In this document: positions 1-5,119 of the stretch, in pieces
Position numbering within the stretch: position 1 is the stretch's first letter
Layout: each line of letters begins with the position of its first letter
Assembly (NCBI GenBank): GCA_958436045.1
Contig: CAUBIP010000055.1
Location: forward strand, 1 to 11,657
From: an uncultured Oscillospiraceae bacterium
GTDB lineage: Bacteria; Bacillota; Clostridia; Oscillospirales; Oscillospiraceae
Reading direction: 5' to 3'
DNA: 11,657 bases
Position numbers and translations under genes: made by a program
The notes under the pieces: generated by a model
Database searches by the model: none
What the model was told of the DNA's origin: nothing
What the model saw: only the letters and a program-made list of their open reading frames with translations

Positions 1-100
1 TGAGAAAATTTGCCACAAGGACTGAGTCCGTGCTCATTCGGAAGCAGTCATCCGGCTGGAGGATCCGGATCCCGCTGTGCAGCTGCTCAAAATACGCCAT
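1..100 (-). CDS. tRNA1(Val) adenine-N6 methyltransferase-like protein, N-terminal part
   Basis: Only the first 33 codons are present; the gene runs off the left edge. The ATG at 100-98 is preceded by AAGGTGG (111-105) four bases upstream. The visible part includes GIRILQPDDCFRMSTDSVLV. This resembles the start of the TrmN6/YabB family of SAM-dependent methyltransferases, where a 'GLKIIQ..xxFxFSLDAVLL' segment comes before the SAM-binding glycine loop. Members of the family methylate N6 of adenine 37 in tRNA1(Val) in Escherichia coli; the substrate of Gram-positive relatives is less certain. The SAM loop and the catalytic NPPY motif lie outside the window, so the call rests on a short N-terminal match. 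The gene follows the ferredoxin gene in the same direction, but a strong hairpin separates them. I see no convincing promoter in the 51 bases between the hairpin and its ribosome binding site. Confidence 0.6.
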   Translation of the reverse strand, partial: MAYFEQLHSGIRILQPDDCFRMSTDSVLVANFL

Positions 101-151
101 ACGACCACCTTCCCGCGTAGAACGCAAATGGTTTTCCAATGGCAATACAAG

Positions 152-203
152 AAACGAGCCTATGCGCAATGCAATTGCAGCATAGGCTCGTTTGCTTTTT
201 CTT
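152..203. terminator. Long bidirectional intrinsic terminator after the ferredoxin gene
   Basis: A perfect 14-bp inverted repeat pairs AAACGAGCCTATGC (152-165) with its complement at 180-193 around a 14-base loop. The loop contains a perfect 10-base palindrome, TGCAATTGCA (170-179). On the plus strand the stem is followed by a T-rich stretch ending in TTTTTCTT (196-203). On the minus strand it is followed by TTTCTTGTATT, a looser U tract. It lies just past the ferredoxin stop codon, so it should end ferredoxin transcription before the methyltransferase-like gene, and it could work in either direction. Confidence 0.85.
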
Positions 204-372
204 ACCGCTGTTCAATTGCCTCGGTGGGACATGCTGCAGCGCAGGAACCGCACTCAACACAAGCATCAGCATCGATGACGTACTTTCCATCAACTTCGGA
301 GATGATGCTCAGGGGGCAGGTGTCAGCGCAGGTGCCGCACTGAACGCAAGCGTCCGTAATGAAATATGCCAT
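202..372 (-). CDS. 2[4Fe-4S] ferredoxin, clostridial type
   Basis: This is a complete 56-residue protein, the normal size for clostridial ferredoxin. It carries two CxxCxxCxxxCP motifs: Cys9, 12, 15 and 19 with Pro20, and Cys38, 41, 44 and 48 with Pro49. Each motif supplies ligands shared between two [4Fe-4S] clusters, with the usual pseudo-twofold repeat of the halves. It is a cytoplasmic low-potential one-electron carrier; in anaerobes it serves partners such as pyruvate:ferredoxin oxidoreductase, hydrogenase or Rnf, but none is encoded here. I chose the ATG at 372-370 because GGAGG sits eight bases upstream. An in-frame ATG at 399 would add nine residues, lacks that spacing, and falls at the likely transcription start. 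The gene appears monocistronic: it has its own promoter at 415-442 and a terminator directly after the stop codon. Confidence 0.95.
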   Translation of the reverse strand: MAYFITDACVQCGTCADTCPLSIISEVDGKYVIDADACVECGSCAAACPTEAIEQR

Positions 373-394
373 TTTTGTAACCTCCAAAATAAAT

Positions 395-409
395 TGCAAA
401 AGCTTTGCA
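395..409 (-). promoter_or_regulatory. Near-palindrome over the ferredoxin transcription start
   Basis: Arms TGCAAA (395-400) and TTTGCA (404-409) form an inverted repeat directly downstream of the ferredoxin -10 box, at about the expected start site (+1 near 408). The position suits a repressor site or a short 5' hairpin. No known operator is matched, and short AT-rich palindromes also arise by chance. Confidence 0.25.
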
Positions 410-414
410 CTTTT

Positions 415-442
415 ATTCTACCATGTTTTTTGGAAAAAGCAA
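415..442 (-). promoter_or_regulatory. Sigma-A type promoter of the ferredoxin gene
   Basis: Read on the minus strand, the -35 element is TTGCTT (442-437) and the -10 element is TAGAAT (420-415), with a 16-base spacer. TGG directly before the -10 gives an extended -10 (TGn). The predicted start is near 408, leaving a leader of about 35 bases that contains the GGAGG site. Confidence 0.7.
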
Positions 443-547
443 TATCTGAATTGCGTTTCCGCCAGAAAGACCGGCGCGGTTTAAAACCGGATTTTTCCGA
501 CGACAATAGGGGGGTAAGATCTGGCACAGAGCAAGGAGGCGCGGCAT

Positions 548-2872
548 ATGCGGGTGAAATTTTCCTGGGCAACAGAGCGCCTGCTGCAGCAGGCGGCCTG
601 CGAGGCCCGGGGCATGGGCCACGGCTACCTGGGCAGCGAGCATCTGCTGCTGGCGATGAGCCGCGCCCCGGAGACGACGGCTGGGCGCATCCTGCAGTGG
701 TGCGGCGCGCCGTATACGGCGCTGGCGCCGCTCCTGCTGGCGCAGATCGGGCAAGGCTGTCCCGGCAGTTCGCTGCGACAGGGGATGACGCCGGGGGCGG
801 CGCAGGTGTTGGGGATTGCGGCCCAGGCAGCGTCAGACCTGGGCGGCGGCCCATTGGAGCCGGTGCATCTGCTGCTGGGTGTCGGCCGACTGCCCGAGAG
901 CGGCGCGGCGCAGCTGCTGCAGCAGTGCGGCGTCTGCCTAGACGATATTTTTACCGACGCCGTTGCAAGCCTGCGGCGACGGGAATTGGACACGGAAAAG
1001 AGGGGGATTCCTACGAGAGTATTAGATCAATTTGGCATAAACCTGCTGGAAAAGGCGGAGAAAATGGAGACGGTCATCGGCCGGGAGGCGGAGATCGCCC
1101 AGGTCATCCAGATTCTTTGCCGGAAGAACAAGAACAACCCGGCGCTGATCGGTCAGCCCGGCGTGGGCAAGACGGCCATCGTGGAGGGGCTGGCCCAGCG
1201 GATGGCCCTGGGCCATGTGCCGGAGCCGCTGCGGGGGAAACGGCTCGTCAGCGTCGACGTGGCCGGGATGGTCGCGGGGACGAAATACCGGGGCGAATTT
1301 GAAGAGCGTCTGCGGGATATGCTGGCGGAGATCCAGCGGGCGGGGAATATCATCCTTTTTGTCGATGAGATGCATACCCTGGTGGGCGCCGGAGCCGCCG
1401 AAGGTGCGATCGATGCCTCCAATATCATGAAACCGGCCCTGGGCCGGGGCCAGCTGCAGCTGATCGGCGCAACGACGCTGGAGGAGTACCGACGCTATAT
1501 CGAAAAAGACGCCGCCCTGGCTCGGCGCTTCCGCAGTGTCCAGATCGCGGAGCCAAGCCAGGACCAGACGCTGCAGATTCTTCGCGGCTTGCGGCCCGGC
1601 CTGGAGCAGCACCACCGCCTGCAGATCACGGATCAGGCCCTGGAGACGGCGGTGCAGATGGCGGCGCGCTACCTGCCGGAGCATTATTTCCCGGATAAGG
1701 CGCTGGACCTGGTGGACGAGGGCGCGGCCATTGCCGCCCTGGAAGCCGCCCGGGGCGGACGGGAGCGCTTTACCAGGCAACGGGCGGCGCTGGACCGGGA
1801 CCTGGGCAGTGCTCTGCAGGAGCGGCGGCTGGACCAAGCCGTCCAGCTGCAGCAGAAGTTGAGCCGCCTGGAGCAGACGATGCCCCAATATACCGTTCAG
1901 CCGCGGCATGTTGCACAGGCGGTGGCAAACCGTACCGGGATTCCGGCAGGCGAGGTCCAGGCCCAGGAGCGGCAGCGGCTGCAACAGCTGGAGCAGTTGC
2001 TGCGGGAGCGGATCGTCGGCCAAGACCAGGCGGTGCATGAGATCGCCGGGGCCGTCCGCCGGGGCCGGGCAGGGCTGGCCAGTCACAACCGGCCGGTGGC
2101 GGCGATCTTGCTGATGGGCCCCACCGGCGTGGGGAAGACGGCCCTGTGCAAGGCGCTGGCCGCCGTTGTCTTTGGCAGCGAAAAGGCGATGATCCGGCTG
2201 GATATGTCGGAGTATATGGAAAAGCATGCTGTCTCCCGGCTGGTGGGTGCGCCACCAGGCTACGTCGGCTACGAAGATGGCGGCGACCTGACGGAGAAGG
2301 TGCGCCGCAACCCCTATAGTCTTGTCCTGCTGGATGAGCTGGAGAAGGCCCACCGGGATGTGACGGGCCTGCTCCTGCAGATCTTTGACGATGGCGTTCT
2401 GACCGATAGCACCGGCCGCCGTGTGGATTTCCGCCACACCCTAATCGTCATGACCTCCAACATCGGCAGCGACCAGACCGGAAAGGGGGGCCTGGGCTTC
2501 TGCCCGGACAGCGAACCGGCCCGCCGCCAGGCCCAGTTGGAGTCGCTGTACCCGCCGGAATTTTTGGGCCGCATCGACTGCATCACCCAATTTTCCGCAC
2601 TGGGGCAGGCGGAGCTGACGCAGATCGCGGCGATGCTGCTCCGGAGTCTGCAGGAGCGGGCGGCGCAGCGGCAGGTCATGCTGCAGATCAGCCCGGCGGT
2701 GGCACCGCTGCTGGCCAGCCAAAGCAGCCGGGAGCGGGCAGGCGCCCGGGGCATCCGGCACCGGCTACAGCAGGAGGTGGAGAACCCGGTGGCCGAGCAA
2801 ATGCTCAGCTGCAGCGGCCGCCCCCTGGCGATCCAGGTGACCGTGGCGGAGGGACGCGTCATCCTGCGCTGA
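548..2872 (+). CDS. clpC: ClpC-type AAA+ unfoldase (Hsp100), ATPase subunit of Clp protease
   Basis: At 774 residues this is slightly shorter than B. subtilis ClpC (about 810). Residues 1-145 hold two Clp_N repeats (GHGYLGSEHLLL in the first, LEPVHLLLG in the second). The D1 AAA+ module has Walker A GQPGVGKT (202-209; family usual GEPGVGKT), pore-loop KYRG with Tyr247, and Walker B FVDE with Asp273 and Glu274. A short coiled middle domain follows (about 400-450). D2 has Walker A GPTGVGKT (524-531), pore loop GYVG (571-574) and Walker B LLDE with Asp596 and Glu597. LGF at 649-651 matches the (I/V/L)GF loop that docks ClpP. The protein would unfold substrates in the cytoplasm and feed them to ClpP. 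The middle domain argues for ClpC over ClpA, and there is no N-terminal zinc finger as in ClpE. AAGGAGG (533-539) fixes the start. The gene stands alone, without ctsR, mcsA or mcsB beside it, and has no recognisable CtsR or CIRCE box upstream. Confidence 0.9.
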   Translation: MRVKFSWATERLLQQAACEARGMGHGYLGSEHLLLAMSRAPETTAGRILQWCGAPYTALAPLLLAQIGQGCPGSSLRQGMTPGAAQVLGIAAQAASDLGGGPLEPVHLLLGVGRLPESGAAQLLQQCGVCLDDIFTDAVASLRRRELDTEKRGIPTRVLDQFGINLLEKAEKMETVIGREAEIAQVIQILCRKNKNNPALIGQPGVGKTAIVEGLAQRMALGHVPEPLRGKRLVSVDVAGMVAGTKYRGEFEERLRDMLAEIQRAGNIILFVDEMHTLVGAGAAEGAIDASNIMKPALGRGQLQLIGATTLEEYRRYIEKDAALARRFRSVQIAEPSQDQTLQILRGLRPGLEQHHRLQITDQALETAVQMAARYLPEHYFPDKALDLVDEGAAIAALEAARGGRERFTRQRAALDRDLGSALQERRLDQAVQLQQKLSRLEQTMPQYTVQPRHVAQAVANRTGIPAGEVQAQERQRLQQLEQLLRERIVGQDQAVHEIAGAVRRGRAGLASHNRPVAAILLMGPTGVGKTALCKALAAVVFGSEKAMIRLDMSEYMEKHAVSRLVGAPPGYVGYEDGGDLTEKVRRNPYSLVLLDELEKAHRDVTGLLLQIFDDGVLTDSTGRRVDFRHTLIVMTSNIGSDQTGKGGLGFCPDSEPARRQAQLESLYPPEFLGRIDCITQFSALGQAELTQIAAMLLRSLQERAAQRQVMLQISPAVAPLLASQSSRERAGARGIRHRLQQEVENPVAEQMLSCSGRPLAIQVTVAEGRVILR

Positions 2873-2979
2873 TCGTGCGTTTGTTTGCAAAACAAGAAAC
2901 AAATATTCGAAAAAGTGCGTGTTTTTATGAATAAAGCTTAAATTTTACTGGAATATTTTCCCAAAATCCGAATTTATGG

Positions 2980-3008
2980 TTGCATTTTTATTTTGAAACG
3001 GCTATACT
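2980..3008 (+). promoter_or_regulatory. Sigma-A type promoter of the mraZ-dcw cluster
   Basis: The -35 TTGCAT (2980-2985) and -10 TATACT (3003-3008) are separated by exactly 17 bases. They sit in an AT-rich stretch (about 2880-3014) that contrasts with the GC-rich genes on both sides. Transcription should start near 3015, at the first base of the repeat array. No clear terminator follows clpC, so some read-through into mraZ is possible. Confidence 0.8.
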
Positions 3009-3014
3009 AAAATC

Positions 3015-3072
3015 AAAGTGGAGCAAAATGGATGAAAAGAGATTTAAAGTGGAGCGAAGTGAAGTGAGGTGA
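3015..3072 (+). promoter_or_regulatory. MraZ operator: AAAGTGG-like repeats with 10-base spacing
   Basis: Seven-base units start at 3015 (AAAGTGG), 3025 (AAAATGG), 3035 (AAAAGAG), 3046 (AAAGTGG), 3056 (GAAGTGA) and 3066 (GAGGTGA). They are separated by 3 bases, except for one 4-base gap before 3046. Known MraZ sites are direct repeats with a 10-base period: TGGG cores in E. coli and AAAGTG(T/G) with 3-base spacers in mollicutes. The match in sequence, spacing and place (directly before mraZ, starting at +1) makes autorepression by MraZ the natural reading. The last unit doubles as the mraZ ribosome binding site. Confidence 0.8.
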
Positions 3073-3078
3073 AGCGAG

Positions 3079-3495
3079 ATGTTCGGAAAGTACCGCCACA
3101 GTGTCGACCCGAAGGGCCGTCTGTTTGTGCCCGCTAAGCTGCGGGAGGAACTGGGCGACGCTTTCTACGTCACGCTAGGCCTGGACCACTGTGTTTCTGT
3201 TTACACGGAAGCTGCCTGGCAGCGCTGCATGGAGAAGTACAATAACCTGTCCATGTCCCAGAGCCGGGCGATGCGCCTGCTACTGGCCAACGCCGCCAAG
3301 TGCGAGCCGGATAAGCAGGGCCGCTTCCTAATCCCCACGGAGCTGCGGGACTACGCCAATATCCGGCAGAACGTGGTCTTCATCGGCCAGGGAAATCACG
3401 CAGAGATCTGGGATGCTGAAGCATACGAAGCCATGGAGGCGGAAATGCTCACGCCGGAGAACCTGGCGGCCGCCATGGAGGAATTGGGGTTCTGA
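3079..3495 (+). CDS. mraZ: MraZ, transcriptional regulator of the dcw cluster
   Basis: The 138-residue protein is the normal MraZ length. It has two tandem AbrB-like MraZ halves, each with the family DxxxR signature: Asp10-Arg14 in VDPKGRLFVP and Asp78-Arg82 in PDKQGRFLIP. MraZ forms ring-shaped oligomers that bind direct repeats upstream of its own gene and lower expression of the division and cell wall cluster. The expected repeats are present just upstream (3015-3072). The ATG is preceded by AGGTGA (3067-3072) with six bases between. An in-frame upstream ATG at 3028 is closed by TGA at 3070, so it cannot extend the protein. The stop codon overlaps the start of rsmH by one base (TGATG), which points to translational coupling. 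Confidence 0.97.
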   Translation: MFGKYRHSVDPKGRLFVPAKLREELGDAFYVTLGLDHCVSVYTEAAWQRCMEKYNNLSMSQSRAMRLLLANAAKCEPDKQGRFLIPTELRDYANIRQNVVFIGQGNHAEIWDAEAYEAMEAEMLTPENLAAAMEELGF

Positions 3496-4430
3496 TGGAG
3501 TTTTCGCATCGGTCCGTCCTGCTGCAAGAGAGCATCGACGCGCTTGCGATCCGGCCGGACGGCATTTATTTAGACGGCACCTTGGGCGGCGCCGGGCACT
3601 CGCTGGAGATTGCCCGACAGCTGACAACGGGGCGCCTGATTGGCATCGACCAGGACACCGTCGCCTTGCAGGCGGCAAGCCAACGCTTGGCGCTATACCG
3701 CGACCGGATCAAACTGGTGCACGCCAATTTCCGCGCGCTGGATACCGTCCTGCATGACGCCGGGATCACCGGGGTCGACGGGATGCTGTTTGACCTGGGG
3801 GTATCTTCACCGCAGCTGGATGACAGCAGCCGGGGCTTTTCCTATATGGCGGACGCGCCCCTGGATATGCGGATGGACCGGGATGGCTGCCTGTCCGCTT
3901 ATGAAATCGTCAACCAGACCCCGGAGGACGAGCTGAAGCGGATCCTATGGCGCTACGGCGAAGAGCGGTACGCGCCGCAGATCGCCGCGGCCATCGCCCA
4001 CCGCCGGGCTGAGCACCCGATCGAGACGACGCTGGAGTTGGCAGAGCTTGTCCGCAGCGCAATGCCAGCGCAGGCGCGGCGGGAAAAGCAGCACCCGGCC
4101 AAGCGGACCTTCCAGGCCATCCGGATCGCCGTCAATGACGAGCTGGGCGCGGTGGAGGATATGCTGGGCAAGGCGGTCGACCTGCTGAATCCCGGCGGGC
4201 GTCTGGCCGTGATCACCTTCCACTCGTTGGAGGACCGAATCGTAAAAACAGCAATGGCGGAGGCAGCACGGGGCTGCACTTGTCCGCCGGAATTCCCGGT
4301 CTGTATCTGCGGCAAAAAGCCGCGGGTGCGCCTTGTGACGAGAAAACCGATCGTCCCGGGCGCGGCAGAGCTGGAGGAGAACCCCCGCGCCCGCAGCGCA
4401 AAGCTGCGCGTAGCGGAAAAGCTGCCGTAG
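3495..4430 (+). CDS. rsmH: 16S rRNA (cytosine-1402 N4)-methyltransferase RsmH
   Basis: This 311-residue protein (B. subtilis MraW/RsmH is about the same) has the family hallmarks in order. The SAM loop is DGTLGGAGHS (27-36), FDLGVSSPQLD is at 99-109 followed by the SRGFS and PLDMRMD segments, and VITFHSLEDR lies near the C-terminus. It N4-methylates C1402 in the decoding centre of 16S rRNA, using S-adenosylmethionine, in the cytoplasm. The cysteine-bearing tail CTCPPEFPVCICGKKP is common in Firmicutes RsmH. The start overlaps the mraZ stop by one base. G-rich sequence at the end of mraZ (GGAGG at 3478-3482) lies about 12 bases upstream, so initiation probably depends on ribosomes finishing mraZ. 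The place between mraZ and ftsL is the classic dcw order. Confidence 0.97.
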   Translation: MEFSHRSVLLQESIDALAIRPDGIYLDGTLGGAGHSLEIARQLTTGRLIGIDQDTVALQAASQRLALYRDRIKLVHANFRALDTVLHDAGITGVDGMLFDLGVSSPQLDDSSRGFSYMADAPLDMRMDRDGCLSAYEIVNQTPEDELKRILWRYGEERYAPQIAAAIAHRRAEHPIETTLELAELVRSAMPAQARREKQHPAKRTFQAIRIAVNDELGAVEDMLGKAVDLLNPGGRLAVITFHSLEDRIVKTAMAEAARGCTCPPEFPVCICGKKPRVRLVTRKPIVPGAAELEENPRARSAKLRVAEKLP

Positions 4431-4456
4431 GGCGGCAGAAAGGATAGGCGAGTGCC

Positions 4457-4996
4457 ATGGCGGCGTCCCGGAAAAAGCGCAATACTGCGGCGTACCGCAC
4501 AAACGGCGCAGCCGCGTATGACGTGGGCTATACTCGGTATACCTATGGCAATACGGCTCCAGCCCGAAAGTCGGCACAGAAGCCGAAGCGCCGGCCCAAG
4601 CCCCAGAAGCGGGTCCGGGCAAAGCTGACCGTTGCCCCCTTGGCGGTGGCGGGCATGCTGCTGGCAGGTCTGATGCTGCTGCTGGTCATCTGCGGCTATG
4701 TGCAGCTATATGAAGCGACGAACGAAGTCGGCCAGCTGCAAGACGAGATCGCGACCCTGCAGGAGAAAAATGACCGCCTGCAGTCGACCTATGACGAAAA
4801 AGTAGACCTCAACACCGTCGAATCCGAGGCGGCCAAGCTGGGGATGCATAAGCCGAACAGCAAGCAGTCCATCGAACTGAATCTCTCTGGCCAGGATAAG
4901 GCGGAGATCATGACGACGGAGAAGGAGAACATTCTGCAGACTGCCTGGAAGGCCATCACCGGGACGGCGAAAAAGATGATAGAATACTTCCGCTGA
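4457..4996 (+). CDS. ftsL: FtsL-like cell division protein
   Basis: This is a 179-residue single-pass membrane protein. Residues 1-57 are a long, basic, Tyr-rich cytoplasmic tail with many Lys and Arg at 37-56. Residues about 58-82 form one hydrophobic helix. Residues about 86-125 form a heptad coiled coil (VGQLQDEIATLQEKNDRLQ) ending in ESEAAKLGMHKP, typical of the FtsL/DivIC fold. A further polar, partly helical tail follows. FtsL pairs with DivIC and DivIB at the septum and activates FtsW and its partner PBP. Sequence alone does not separate FtsL from other septum-initiator coiled coils; the place between rsmH and the class B PBP gene supports FtsL. B. subtilis FtsL is only about 117 residues. 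AGAAAGGAT (4438-4445) lies about 11 bases before the ATG. Confidence 0.85.
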   Translation: MAASRKKRNTAAYRTNGAAAYDVGYTRYTYGNTAPARKSAQKPKRRPKPQKRVRAKLTVAPLAVAGMLLAGLMLLLVICGYVQLYEATNEVGQLQDEIATLQEKNDRLQSTYDEKVDLNTVESEAAKLGMHKPNSKQSIELNLSGQDKAEIMTTEKENILQTAWKAITGTAKKMIEYFR

Positions 4997-5019
4997 GCGG
5001 GACATACAGTTTGACAAAG

Positions 5020-5047
5020 CGCAGCCGGGCGAATGCGCCGGGCTGTG
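5020..5047 (+). other. GC-rich hairpin 1 in the ftsL-PBP spacer
   Basis: CAGCCGGGCG (5022-5031) pairs with CGCCGGGCTG (5036-5045) through nine Watson-Crick pairs, one G-G mismatch and a four-base loop. A G-U and a C-G pair extend it outward to 5020 and 5047. No U tract follows, so it does not look like a terminator. It may slow or protect the mRNA between ftsL and the PBP gene. Confidence 0.45.
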
Positions 5048-5066
5048 GTGTGACCGCTGGCAATCG

Positions 5067-5095
5067 GTGCCGCGCTGCAGCTTGCGGCGCGGCAC
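5067..5095 (+). other. GC-rich hairpin 2 just before the PBP start
   Basis: A perfect 9-bp stem pairs GTGCCGCGC (5067-5075) with GCGCGGCAC (5087-5095) around an 11-base loop. It ends 24 bases before the PBP ATG, close to a weak ribosome binding region (GGGGA, 5109-5113). There is no U tract. The position would allow an effect on translation of the PBP or on mRNA processing, but no function is known. Confidence 0.45.
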
Positions 5096-5119
5096 ACCGC
5101 GCAAAGATGGGGAACGACG

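Noticed and set aside
477..520. Promoter for clpC using TTTAAA, GACAAT or TAAGAT as core boxes
   Set aside because: Each candidate matches only about four of six bases and lacks a good partner at proper spacing, so I do not annotate one.
139..1302. A 387-codon plus-strand frame crossing the ferredoxin gene and the start of clpC
   Set aside because: It runs antisense to the ferredoxin and out of frame with clpC. The downstream part is Gly/Ala/Arg-rich shadow translation.
1022..2437. A 471-codon open frame on the minus strand opposite clpC
   Set aside because: It is a composition shadow of the GC-rich ATPase gene, with low-complexity Leu/Gln/Arg-rich translation and no ribosome binding site noted.
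2880..2903. Hairpin TTTGTTT/AAACAAA after clpC as a terminator
   Set aside because: The stem is only seven mostly A-T pairs and no T tract follows, so it is unlikely to stop transcription.
5011..5039. A perfect -35 box TTGACA (5011-5016) suggesting a promoter for the PBP gene
   Set aside because: At spacings of 15-18 bases there is only GC-rich sequence (around TGCGCC) and no credible -10 box.
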